DNA of 64,000 nucleotides from Alphaproteobacteria bacterium (GTDB lineage: Bacteria; Pseudomonadota; Alphaproteobacteria; Micropepsales; Micropepsaceae), in NCBI GenBank assembly GCA_016124635.1, contig WGNJ01000015.1, forward strand, positions 186,001-250,000, read 5' to 3'. Below the pieces are notes generated by a model. The model ran no database searches, was not told where the DNA came from, and worked only from the letters and a program-made list of their open reading frames with translations. A program made the translations under genes and the position numbers. This document shows positions 33,801-41,750 of the stretch, piece after piece. Position 1 is the stretch's first letter, and every line of letters begins with the position of its first letter.

Positions 33801-35282
33801 GTGAGCGTCCGCGACAATATCGCGCGCCTTGAGCCGCTCACGCTGGCCGCGATCACAATCGCACTGCTCACAGCAGCACGCGTCGTCGCCATCGTCCTCA
33901 CACCGCTCAATCTTGGTCCCGACGAAGCGCAATACTGGTCGTGGAGCCTGACGCCGGCCTTCGGATATTTTTCGAAACCGCCGCTCATCGCCTGGGTCAT
34001 CGGCGCATCCACCGCGGTCTGCGGCGATAGCGAAGCCTGTATCCGCATCTCCTCCCCGCTCTTCCACGCGGCGTCCGCGATCGTTCTCTATTTTGCCGGT
34101 CGCGCGTTCTACGACGCGAAGACGGGCGCCTGGGCCGCAGTCACCTATGCGGTGATGCCGGGCACGAGCTTCTCATCGCTGCTGATCACGACCGATGTGC
34201 CGCTTCTGTTCTTCTGGAGCATCGGTCTCTTGGCGCTCGCCAAACTGCGTCAGTCCGCCGGCATCGGCTGGGCGATTGCGCTCGGCATCGCGCTCGGTCT
34301 CGGCTTTCTTTCGAAATACGCGATGCTCTACTTCCTGCTCGGCGCGGCGTTGGCGCTCTTGTCCAACGAGAAGGGGCGTCGCTTGATATTGAGCCGCGAC
34401 GGCCTGATCGCTCTCGTCGTTATGTTCTTGGTCTTCGCGCCGAACATCATCTGGAACTACGCGCACCACTTCGCGACGGTCGGTCACACGGCCGCCAACG
34501 CAAACTTCGGTGGCGATTTCAAGCTCTCGAAGCTCCTCGAGTTCCTCGGCGCCCAAATCGGAATCTTCGGTCCTGTCGCAACGGCATTGTTGATCTGGGG
34601 CACGGCCCGCGGGTGGCTAGATCGCGTCCCGGCCAATGCCGACATACTATTGATAGCGTTCGCCGCGCCGCCGCTCGTCATCGTGACCGTCGAGGCATTG
34701 ATCTCACGTGCCAACGGCAACTGGGCCGCCCCTGCGTTCGTATCGCTCGCGATTCTCGTCGCCGCCTTGGGCGTCAGGCGCGGGGTCGAGCGCTTCCTGG
34801 CGTTGAACTTCGTCGTTAATTTTCTGATTGCCATGCTCATCGTCGCGCTTGCGGTGAGCCCCGCGGTCGTCACTGCGCTCGGTCAGGACAACGCCGCCAA
34901 ACGTCTACGCGGTTGGCCGGATGCCGGTCGTACTGTCGCCAGCGTCGCGAACACCGGCAGCTACAGCGCATTGCTCTTCGACGATCGCGAAGACATGGGA
35001 TCGCTCTTTTACTATGCTCGCCCACTGAAAGTGCCGCTGCGCATGTGGCCGCGCGCCGCAGCCGGTAACGAATATGAAGCGGCCTATGCGTTGACGCCGA
35101 ACGAGAGCTCGCACGTGCTCTTCGTCACACGTCGTAAGAATGCGAGCGATGTTCTCAAGGCGTTCGCACATTCTGAGCGCATCGCGACGCTCACCACTCG
35201 ACTCGACTCGAAGCGAACGCGAATTTTTTTCCTCTACGTGCTCGATCAACCGCTCTCAACGTCGCTCAATCCACAAAATTAA
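33801..35282 (+). CDS. GT39-family glycosyltransferase
   Basis: A 493-residue second membrane glycosyltransferase. The loop motif LGPDEAQYWSWSL (about residues 38-50) with the catalytic acid pair and the following FGYFSKPPLIAWVIG mark the GT39/RgtA-like group (dolichol- or polyprenyl-phosphate sugar transferases). About ten helices follow and a soluble C-terminal domain with RRKNASDVLKAFAHSE. It starts at GTG, ten bases after the first GT39 stop, in one operon. The long AT-rich region after it marks the end of this block. Confidence 0.87.
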   Translation: MSVRDNIARLEPLTLAAITIALLTAARVVAIVLTPLNLGPDEAQYWSWSLTPAFGYFSKPPLIAWVIGASTAVCGDSEACIRISSPLFHAASAIVLYFAGRAFYDAKTGAWAAVTYAVMPGTSFSSLLITTDVPLLFFWSIGLLALAKLRQSAGIGWAIALGIALGLGFLSKYAMLYFLLGAALALLSNEKGRRLILSRDGLIALVVMFLVFAPNIIWNYAHHFATVGHTAANANFGGDFKLSKLLEFLGAQIGIFGPVATALLIWGTARGWLDRVPANADILLIAFAAPPLVIVTVEALISRANGNWAAPAFVSLAILVAALGVRRGVERFLALNFVVNFLIAMLIVALAVSPAVVTALGQDNAAKRLRGWPDAGRTVASVANTGSYSALLFDDREDMGSLFYYARPLKVPLRMWPRAAAGNEYEAAYALTPNESSHVLFVTRRKNASDVLKAFAHSERIATLTTRLDSKRTRIFFLYVLDQPLSTSLNPQN

Positions 35283-35713
35283 ATCATTCCGTATACGGAT
35301 TAATCGACTATCGACGAAAATCTTCGCGAGCATCGAGACCACCACTGTGATGATTCAAATCCGTACTCGTGAAGTGATGATGTGAGTCTCGTTGAGAATC
35401 TCTGATTCGCGAAAGTCTCCACGCAAATACTCGCGGGGGTTGATGCTTCAGCAGAGCGAACGATTACGTGATCTCTTTTGAAGATGAACTAGGTACCTTC
35501 ATTCAAATTATGCCTGTCAATATGCGATTACTTCAGTGCGATCGCGACCGAATACATGATCGACGACTGCGAAGACCTATGGCCCGACTTATTCGTTCGT
35601 GCGTTTTATTTGACGTTTAACCATTCGTGATGCATGATTCGCGAGAATTGGGGGATGGCGTGTGTTCGCGCCTTGGGGACCCAGGTCGAAAGGCAAGAGG
35701 CAAGAGACGGCTT
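35283..35713. other. AT-rich intergenic region before kamA
   Basis: About 430 bases of clearly lower GC than the rest of the window, with no convincing gene. It holds a 12-base palindrome TCCGTATACGGA (35288-35299). A frame of about 50 codons (GTG near 35467, ending LIRSCVLFDV) looks protein-like for part of its length but has no ribosome site. Many ATG and GATTCG-like repeats occur. It should include the kamA promoter and a long leader; it may be a scar of an insertion. Confidence 0.4.
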
Positions 35714-37099
35714 ATGACCGTGCATAGCTTCGTGAAGGGCGCCAACACCGCGTCCCATCTTAGGTCCCCCGCCAAACGTAAACTTGACGAACGAAGTCGG
35801 GGCACGGCTGCCTCGCCGGCGGCCGAAACGGTACCCAGAACGACCCTCCGCCTCCCGTCTTCAGCAGCCTTCCACAACAAAAAAGTTCAGCCAGGGTCCC
35901 AGCCGCGCAAGGTCAACCGCTTCCCGATCGGCGCCGCCACCCGCGAATTCTACCGCCTCAACTACCCTGGCACCTCTGCAGACGAATGGAACGACTGGCG
36001 CTGGCAGGCCAGATCGCGCATTCGCTCGCTCGAAGAGCTTGAGCGAATCTTCGATCTTTCCAAGGACGAGCGCGCCGCCGCCTTGCAGCACAAAGGTTCA
36101 CTGCCGGTCGGCATCACACCTTATTATGCGTCGCTGATGAGCCGGACCGACGCGTCCGAGCCGCTCCGCCGCACGCACATCATGGTCCCGGACGAACACA
36201 TCCGCATGCCGGGCGAAGAGGACGATCCACTAGGCGAAGACCACGACACGGTCGTACCCGGTCTCGTCCATCGCTATCCGGATCGCGTCCTGTTCCTAAC
36301 GACTGGTTTCTGCTCGACATATTGCCGCTACTGCACGCGCTCGCGCATGGTCGGCAACCCGGGCGGCGAATACAATTTCTCGACCTCGCAGTGGGAGAAG
36401 GCGCTTCAATATCTTGAAGAGCACACCGAGGTCCGTGACGTCTTGCTCTCCGGCGGCGATCCGCTCTCGATCGGCGACGACAAGCTCGACTGGCTCCTCA
36501 CGCGGCTGAGGAAGATCAAGCACATCGAATTCGTACGCATCGGCTCCAAGATCCCGGCAGTGTTGCCGATGCGCATCACCCGTGATCTCGTGAAGATGCT
36601 GCGCAAGCATCATCCCCTGTGGATGAGTGTTCATTTCACTCACCCGACCGAACTGACGCCGGAAGTCACCGAAGCGACAAACCGTCTTGCCGACGCCGGC
36701 ATTCCGCTCGGCAGCCAAACCGTGCTGCTGAAGGACATCAACGACGACGCCGAGGTGATGACCGAGCTTATGCACGGCCTGCTCATCCGCCGCGTAAAGC
36801 CTTACTACCTCTATCAATGCGACCCGATCAAAGGATCGAGCCATTTCCGGACGGGCGTCGCGAAGGGTGTGGAAATCATCAAAGCGCTGCGTGGCCACAC
36901 GACCGGTTATGCGTGCCCGATGTTTGTCATCGATGCGCCTGGCGGCGGCGGCAAGATTCAACTCGCGCCTGATTCGATCGTCGGTCGCGACGGCGACGAC
37001 ATTTTGCTCCGCAACTTCGAGGGTAAAGTTTATCGATATCCCGATCCTGGCGGCAAACTCGGTGCGGATAAACCGCGCGCGCGCTTGGCAGCGGAGTAG
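35714..37099 (+). CDS. kamA: KamA-family lysine 2,3-aminomutase (radical SAM)
   Basis: A 461-residue radical-SAM, PLP-dependent aminomutase that converts L-lysine to beta-lysine. The radical SAM Cys are in TGFCSTYCRYCTRSR (about residues 197-211). The lysine-binding Asp residues known from clostridial KamA occur in YLYQCDPIKGSSHFRTG and FVIDAPGGGGKIQ, and the Lys of GGGGK is the PLP Lys. LLSGGDPLSIGDDKL is also typical. An N-terminal stretch of about 70 residues (basic, disordered) precedes the usual start of homology (FPIGAATREFYRLNYPG). ATG 35714 follows a purine-rich stretch; a GTG at 35627 is possible. First gene of a four-gene cluster. Confidence 0.9.
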   Translation: MTVHSFVKGANTASHLRSPAKRKLDERSRGTAASPAAETVPRTTLRLPSSAAFHNKKVQPGSQPRKVNRFPIGAATREFYRLNYPGTSADEWNDWRWQARSRIRSLEELERIFDLSKDERAAALQHKGSLPVGITPYYASLMSRTDASEPLRRTHIMVPDEHIRMPGEEDDPLGEDHDTVVPGLVHRYPDRVLFLTTGFCSTYCRYCTRSRMVGNPGGEYNFSTSQWEKALQYLEEHTEVRDVLLSGGDPLSIGDDKLDWLLTRLRKIKHIEFVRIGSKIPAVLPMRITRDLVKMLRKHHPLWMSVHFTHPTELTPEVTEATNRLADAGIPLGSQTVLLKDINDDAEVMTELMHGLLIRRVKPYYLYQCDPIKGSSHFRTGVAKGVEIIKALRGHTTGYACPMFVIDAPGGGGKIQLAPDSIVGRDGDDILLRNFEGKVYRYPDPGGKLGADKPRARLAAE

Positions 37100-37114
37100 T
37101 CATCGGTTAGACGG

Positions 37115-37142
37115 CAAGGGCGGCAGGAAACTGCCGCCCTTG
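37115..37142 (+). terminator. Strong hairpin after kamA
   Basis: CAAGGGCGGCAG (37115-37126), loop GAAA, CTGCCGCCCTTG (37131-37142): a perfect 12-bp stem with a GNRA tetraloop. Only a short run (AAATTTTG) follows, and the next gene begins 20 bases later, so it is probably a partial terminator or an RNA-stability element that lowers expression of the downstream genes. Confidence 0.6.
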
Positions 37143-37161
37143 AAATTTTGTAAGAGCAGTG

Positions 37162-38148
37162 ATGTCCAAGATGCTCCATGTTGTCATTCTCGTGCCCGAA
37201 CTGCGCGAAGTTGCTGCCGATGACGATCTCGCCACTCTCTCGACTGCCCATGAGGTCGTGAAGCACTACGCCGCCTTGGATTACACGACCAGCATCGAGT
37301 ACTTCGAATTCGACCCTGAGACGTTCAAGACGGTCATGCGCAAGGCCAAGCCCGACTGCGTCTTCAACTTGGTCGAGTCCGTATACGCCCGCGGCCGGCT
37401 GACCAACTTGCCGCCGGTCTACTTGGAAGAGCTGCGCCTGCCGTACACCGGCGCCGATTCCCAGTCGATATTCATGACCAACGACAAGGTCTTGGCGAAG
37501 GGCATCCTTCGCCTGATGGATGCCCCCTCGCCCGACCTTTTCAACCGCCGAGCCCAACCCGAAGGCGGAAAGTGGATCGTCAAGGCGCGTCACGAGCACG
37601 CGTCCTTTGGCATCGACCAGGAGAATGTCGTCGACGGTACCGACGCGGCTTGCGAACTGGCCGAGAAGCTGACCCGCGAGCATGAGATTGAATGGATGAT
37701 CGAGCGTTTTGTCGACGGTCGCGAGTTCAACGTCTCGATCCTCGACACACGCGAAGGCCCTCGCGTCCTGCCGATCGCCGAGATTCAGTTCAAGAACTAC
37801 GGCAATCGGCACAAGATCATCGACTACAAGGCGAAGTGGGACAACGACAGCTTCGAATCGACGAACACCGTTCGGTCCTACGACCACCCGGCCTCCGACA
37901 AGCGCTCGCTCGAGGCGATGCACGATATCGCCCTCAAGGTCTGGCACGGCTTCGGAATGGGCGGTTGGGGTCGTCTCGACTTCAGAGTGGACGAAGACGG
38001 CAACCCGTGGGTCGTCGACATCAACGCCAACCCCGACCTCTCGCTGGACGCTGGCTTCCTGGCAGCAGCGAACGAGGCTGGCATGTCGCCGTCCGAAGCC
38101 GTCGATCACATCACCGACGCGGCCCTGCTTGCAGCTGCCAACCGCTGA
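37162..38148 (+). CDS. ATP-grasp ligase, D-Ala-D-Ala ligase-like
   Basis: A 328-residue ATP-grasp enzyme. The Ddl-type pattern can be followed: CVFNLVESVYARG, LRLPYTGADSQSIFMTNDKV, the ATP-binding WIVKARHEHASFGID, EFNVSIL, and the metal-site end WGRLDFRVDEDGNPWVVDIN (about 270-300). Peptidoglycan Ddl normally has FNxLHG near the N-terminus, which is replaced here, so it is not a house-keeping Ddl. Located 20 bases after the kamA hairpin and directly before the YkgJ-like gene, it is likely to ligate the beta-lysine made by KamA, or a derivative, to another amino acid. That role is inferred. Confidence 0.85.
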   Translation: MSKMLHVVILVPELREVAADDDLATLSTAHEVVKHYAALDYTTSIEYFEFDPETFKTVMRKAKPDCVFNLVESVYARGRLTNLPPVYLEELRLPYTGADSQSIFMTNDKVLAKGILRLMDAPSPDLFNRRAQPEGGKWIVKARHEHASFGIDQENVVDGTDAACELAEKLTREHEIEWMIERFVDGREFNVSILDTREGPRVLPIAEIQFKNYGNRHKIIDYKAKWDNDSFESTNTVRSYDHPASDKRSLEAMHDIALKVWHGFGMGGWGRLDFRVDEDGNPWVVDINANPDLSLDAGFLAAANEAGMSPSEAVDHITDAALLAAANR

Positions 38149-38155
38149 GTGGTTC

Positions 38156-38782
38156 ATGAACATCGTCGCCCAGCCGGCTCCATCGACGCTGATTGTCGAT
38201 CTGCGCCGAACCTATGTCTCGCGTTACGGCGCCCCGATGATTTCGCAGGTCGCCGTGGAGGTCTTCCAACTCCGCTATTTCACCAAATGCATGAGCTGCA
38301 CGTTCTGCAATGATTGGTGCTGCAGCCACGGCGTCGATATCGACCTCGACAACGTGCAGCGCCTTCTGGCCAACAGAGATGCGCTGGAGAATTGGCTCAA
38401 GATCCCGTCCAAGGACTGGTTCACCGACGAGGAGCCGGACAAGCACCCCGACTACCCGGGCGGCGCCTGCATGCGCACCAACACGCGCAACGGCCGCTGC
38501 ATCTTCTTGAATCCCAAAGGCCGCGGCTGTCAGCTCCACGCCTACGCTCTCGAAAAGGGCCTCGACTATCACGACTTCAAGCCGGTGCTGTCCGCTCTGT
38601 TCCCGCTGACCTTCGACGACGGCACTCTGCACGTGATGGAAGAAGTCGAAGATCGCTCGCTTGTATGCCTCGGCGAGGGGCTGACGCTCTACCGCGGCGT
38701 CCGCGCGGAGCTGGAATACTATTTCGGACCGTCCTTCGTGGAGGAGCTCGATGAAGTCGAAGCCGCTCACGCGCCCCGCTGA
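38156..38782 (+). CDS. YkgJ-family Cys-cluster protein
   Basis: A 208-residue protein. The N-terminal part holds the cluster CMSCTFCNDWCCSHGVDIDL (about residues 43-62), and more Cys follow in GACMRTNTRNGRCIFLN, GRGCQLHAYALEKG and SLVCLGEG. This Cys distribution fits the YkgJ/UPF0153 zinc- or iron-binding family, which has no firm biochemistry. It starts seven bases after the ATP-grasp stop and overlaps the GNAT gene by 32 bases, so the three are translated as one unit. Probably an oxidoreductase or iron-cluster enzyme acting on the ligated product; this is inferred. Confidence 0.82.
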   Translation: MNIVAQPAPSTLIVDLRRTYVSRYGAPMISQVAVEVFQLRYFTKCMSCTFCNDWCCSHGVDIDLDNVQRLLANRDALENWLKIPSKDWFTDEEPDKHPDYPGGACMRTNTRNGRCIFLNPKGRGCQLHAYALEKGLDYHDFKPVLSALFPLTFDDGTLHVMEEVEDRSLVCLGEGLTLYRGVRAELEYYFGPSFVEELDEVEAAHAPR

Positions 38783-39266
38783 CCAGCTGGCAGTCGCCTA
38801 TCGCGACGAAATCACGATGGACGATTGGCCAGGTGTACGCACCGTCGCTGAAGAGACCGGCGTCTTCACCGAGCGCGAAGTCGAAATTGTCCGCGAGCTC
38901 ATGGTCGACACCATCGAGCGCCCGACCTGGAACAACTATCGCTTCTGGGTCGCCCAGGCGGACCGCGTAATCGCAGGCTTCACCTGCGTCAGCCCGATCC
39001 ACACCACGCCCGACCGCTATGAGATCTATTGGATCGCCGTACATCCCGAGTTTCACGGCCACGGAATTGCTTCGCGCCTAGTCGACCTCGCCATCGCGCG
39101 CGTTCGCAAACAAGGTGGACGCAAGCTCTATGTCGAGACCTCAACACGTTCGATCTACGAACCTGCGCGCAAATTCTACCTCGCCGCCGGCTTCGTGCTC
39201 GAAGGCACGCTGCCCGACTATTATGCCGACGACGACGGCAAGGCGATCTTCGCCCGCAGGCTTTAG
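38751..39266 (+). CDS. GNAT family acetyltransferase
   Basis: A 171-residue acetyltransferase. The acetyl-CoA-binding motif A is IAVHPEFHGHGIASRLVDLA (about residues 92-111); the motif B region contains STRSIYEPARKFYLAAGF. GGAGG lies before the ATG, and the gene overlaps the YkgJ gene by 32 bases. In AblA/AblB systems an aminomutase and an acetyltransferase make N-epsilon-acetyl-beta-lysine, an osmolyte. This protein is shorter than AblB (about 270), but the pairing with kamA suggests that it acetylates beta-lysine or its conjugate. Its stop overlaps that of the convergent EamA gene by four bases. Confidence 0.88.
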   Translation: MKSKPLTRPADQLAVAYRDEITMDDWPGVRTVAEETGVFTEREVEIVRELMVDTIERPTWNNYRFWVAQADRVIAGFTCVSPIHTTPDRYEIYWIAVHPEFHGHGIASRLVDLAIARVRKQGGRKLYVETSTRSIYEPARKFYLAAGFVLEGTLPDYYADDDGKAIFARRL

Positions 39267-40216
39267 ATCGCCTTCGCGGCCCGTTCGGCCGCACGCTCGA
39301 TGCCGAGCTGGCGCTCGCGCCACGCGATGAAGATACCCGACCCGATGACGATCACGGAGCCAACATAGACGGCTGGCGCCGGCAGCTCGCCGAACAATAT
39401 CCATCCGAGCACGATCGCCCAGATCATCGCCACATAGTCGAAGTTTGCGATCACCGAGGCCTGAGCGAACCGGTAACTGTTGGTCATGAAGAGCTGCCCG
39501 AACCCGCCGAGCACGCCCATCAGGACGAGCAGAAGCCAGCCCTTTGAATCGGGCGTGACCCAGGCGAACGGCAGCGTGGCCAGACTGACGGCAGCGCAGG
39601 TCAGCTGGAAATAGAGCGCGATCGCCGTCGCCGACTCGGTCGACGCCATGCGGCGGATCGCAATCATCGCGAACGCCGCAAAAATGGCCGCTGCAAACGC
39701 AAGTACCAGCCCGAGGATCGGGCTCTGTGCACTCCCCGCACCGAGATGCGGCGACACCATGATGAGAACACCGACGAACCCGACCGCCACCGCACTCCAT
39801 CGGTACACGTGCACCTGCTCGCCCAAAACCAGCGCGGCAAGCGCCACGACGAACAAAGGCGACGCGAATCCGATCGCGGTGACGTCGGCCAGCGGAAGAT
39901 AAGTCAGCGCGGAAAAATAGCTGAACATGGCGCACACGCCCGCCATCGATCGCAAAAGGTGCGACAACGGCCGTTGCGTCTTGAGTTCGCGAAGTCCGGT
40001 GTGGTTCACCAGCATCAGCCCGGCAATCGGCACCAGAGCAAAACTCGCGCGGAAGAAGACAACCTGACCGAGCGGGTAGGCGTCGCCGAGCCAACGCGCG
40101 ATCGCCGCCATCAAACTGAAGGCAAAAGTCGCAGCTATCTTGAGAACAATGCCGGTGAGTGGATGCTGTGCAGCGTGATCCGCGGCCAGATCTCCGCTCA
40201 CATCCAACCGCGCCAT
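39263..40216 (-). CDS. EamA/DMT-family transporter
   Basis: A 317-residue membrane protein with ten hydrophobic segments in two EamA repeats (about 20-150 and 165-290). Typical sequences are LTYLPLADVTAIGFASPLFV and VIANFDYVAMIWAIVLGWIL. Drug/metabolite transporters of this type export amino acids or other small metabolites. ATG at 40216 overlaps the corA stop by 19 bases; a GTG at 40201 that overlaps the corA stop is an alternative. It is convergent to the kamA cluster; export of that cluster's product is possible but not shown. Confidence 0.85.
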   Translation of the reverse strand: MARLDVSGDLAADHAAQHPLTGIVLKIAATFAFSLMAAIARWLGDAYPLGQVVFFRASFALVPIAGLMLVNHTGLRELKTQRPLSHLLRSMAGVCAMFSYFSALTYLPLADVTAIGFASPLFVVALAALVLGEQVHVYRWSAVAVGFVGVLIMVSPHLGAGSAQSPILGLVLAFAAAIFAAFAMIAIRRMASTESATAIALYFQLTCAAVSLATLPFAWVTPDSKGWLLLVLMGVLGGFGQLFMTNSYRFAQASVIANFDYVAMIWAIVLGWILFGELPAPAVYVGSVIVIGSGIFIAWRERQLGIERAAERAAKAI

Positions 40217-41175
40217 TTGAAGTACAGGTACGGCAAGATCGCGGACACCACCATCAACGCCAGCGACAACGGGTATCCGAAGGTCCATTTCAGTTCCGGC
40301 AGATAGTGGAAGTTCATGCCGTAAATACTGGCGACGAGCGTCGGCGGCAGAAAGACCACCGCCACCACCGAAAAGATCTTGATGATGCGGCTCTGTTCGA
40401 CGTTGACGACGCCGAGCACCGCATCGAGCAAGAACGTGATCGAATTGGAGAGGAACGTCGTGTGATCCGCCAGGGACTGCACGTCCCGCGTCATCACCTT
40501 GATGTGGTTCTTCATCTCCTTCGACGATTTCGTGTCGATCACGACGGCCATAAAGGCCAGCATTCGGCCCATGCTGATGAGGCTTTCACGTGCTTTGGAC
40601 GTCAGGTCGTTGCGATTGCCCAGACGCAGAAGGATCTTCTGGAAGTCGCGAGATGGGCCGCCGCTGCTGAATATCTGCTTGGACAGCGCATCGACTTCGG
40701 CTCCGACCTTTTCCAGAACGTCGGCCGTCCTGTCGATGATTGCTTCGAGGAGCCCAGCCAAGATGAGGTCTCCGCGCGCCCACTGGCCCGCCTGGCGCGC
40801 GGCGCGGTTGGCGAACGTATTGATCGGTTGCGGATCCGAATAGCGCACGGTTAGCAGACGGTCGCCGGCCAAGATGAAGCTGATACCGAGGGATTCGGGT
40901 GACTCCGTCTCAGCCTTCGACAAGATCAATGCAGTCATGAACATGGCGCCGTCTTCTTGATACAGGCGGCTTGAGATCTCGATCTCCTCCATGTCCTCCC
41001 GCGACGGCGGCTCAAACCCGACCAGAGCCTTCACCGCTTCGCGCTCTTGCGGCGTAGGATCATAGAGGTCGACCCACAACGAGTCCGCCGGCACCATGAT
41101 CGGATCGGCGGACTCACCCGTGCATGTGAGCATGCGATTCAGGCAATTGCTGCGTGTGCCAAAGGCGCGAAGCAT
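40198..41175 (-). CDS. corA: CorA-family divalent cation transporter
   Basis: A 325-residue CorA-type magnesium/cobalt channel. The GMN signature is visible in VASIYGMNFHYLPE (about residue 288), between two C-terminal transmembrane helices (about 268-288 and 302-320). The long N-terminal cytosolic funnel is intact (WVDLYDPTPQEREAVKALVG). Ends with a basic tail (YFKWRGWM), as usual. Length and order are standard. EamA overlaps its 3' end. Confidence 0.92.
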   Translation of the reverse strand: MLRAFGTRSNCLNRMLTCTGESADPIMVPADSLWVDLYDPTPQEREAVKALVGFEPPSREDMEEIEISSRLYQEDGAMFMTALILSKAETESPESLGISFILAGDRLLTVRYSDPQPINTFANRAARQAGQWARGDLILAGLLEAIIDRTADVLEKVGAEVDALSKQIFSSGGPSRDFQKILLRLGNRNDLTSKARESLISMGRMLAFMAVVIDTKSSKEMKNHIKVMTRDVQSLADHTTFLSNSITFLLDAVLGVVNVEQSRIIKIFSVVAVVFLPPTLVASIYGMNFHYLPELKWTFGYPLSLALMVVSAILPYLYFKWRGWM

Positions 41176-41288
41176 GCGACCTCGAACAAAGTAAAAGAGC
41201 TAACGCTGGATCGGCGGCGTCCTTAAAGCATGAGGCGGCGCCTTGTTCCAGACCTAGAGCGCCTTCGCAGCTCGCCCACCTAAACCGC

Positions 41289-41318
41289 CGTTAAGACGAA
41301 AAAAACTCGGTCTTAACG
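41289..41318. promoter_or_regulatory. Inverted repeat upstream of DUF4282 gene
   Basis: CGTTAAGAC (41289-41297) and GTCTTAACG (41310-41318) are perfect 9-base arms around an A-rich 12-base loop. The flanks (CGCC and GGCG) would extend the stem past a two-base bulge. It lies about 100 bases before the DUF4282 gene in a 241-base gap with no gene. It could be an operator or a weak terminator. Confidence 0.4.
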
Positions 41319-41416
41319 TGGCGTTTTGGCGACTTGCCCATTGATCTTGCGGGTTATTCTAGTGCTTCGTGATTCGCCGGATATGGTCCGGCCGCCCACC
41401 AGTGAAGGGGACTGCA

Positions 41417-41722
41417 ATGGATTTCGGCGATTTCTTCAGCTTCGACAAGCGTCTCGCGCCGCAGCTCGTCAAACCGATCTATTGGATTGGTAGCGTATTG
41501 ATCATTCTCTACGGCGTCTGGGGCTTCATCTACTACGGCTTCGGCAACATGCTGGTCGCCCCCCTTCACGGCATCTGGTTCATGATAGCTGCCGTCTTCT
41601 ATGTGATCGCGAGCGTCTTGGCTTTGCGCATCGCGACGGAAGTGACGCTTGCGGTGTTCGAGATGCATGAGAAGCTTGGCGCCGGGCCGGCGGCCACAAC
41701 GTCGACCTCGACACCGAACTAG
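41417..41722 (+). CDS. DUF4282 membrane protein
   Basis: A 101-residue protein with the DUF4282 pattern: a soluble start MDFGDFFSFDKRLAPQLVKP, two transmembrane helices (about 25-45 and 53-75), and the conserved tail RIATEVTLAVFEMHEKL. Family function unknown; these small membrane proteins are widespread. AAGGGG precedes the ATG. It stands alone between the divergent corA gene and the convergent RidA gene. Confidence 0.85.
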   Translation: MDFGDFFSFDKRLAPQLVKPIYWIGSVLIILYGVWGFIYYGFGNMLVAPLHGIWFMIAAVFYVIASVLALRIATEVTLAVFEMHEKLGAGPAATTSTSTPN

Positions 41723-41750
41723 CCGCTCGATAGCACTCCCAACGAGGGCG

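Noticed and set aside
37162..38148. Calling the ATP-grasp gene the house-keeping D-alanine-D-alanine ligase
   Set aside because: The usual Ddl N-terminal motif is replaced and the gene sits with kamA, YkgJ and GNAT genes, not with cell-wall genes.
37030..38163. 377-codon open frame opposite the ATP-grasp gene
   Set aside because: The plus-strand frame matches the Ddl-like fold motif by motif; the antisense frame matches nothing.
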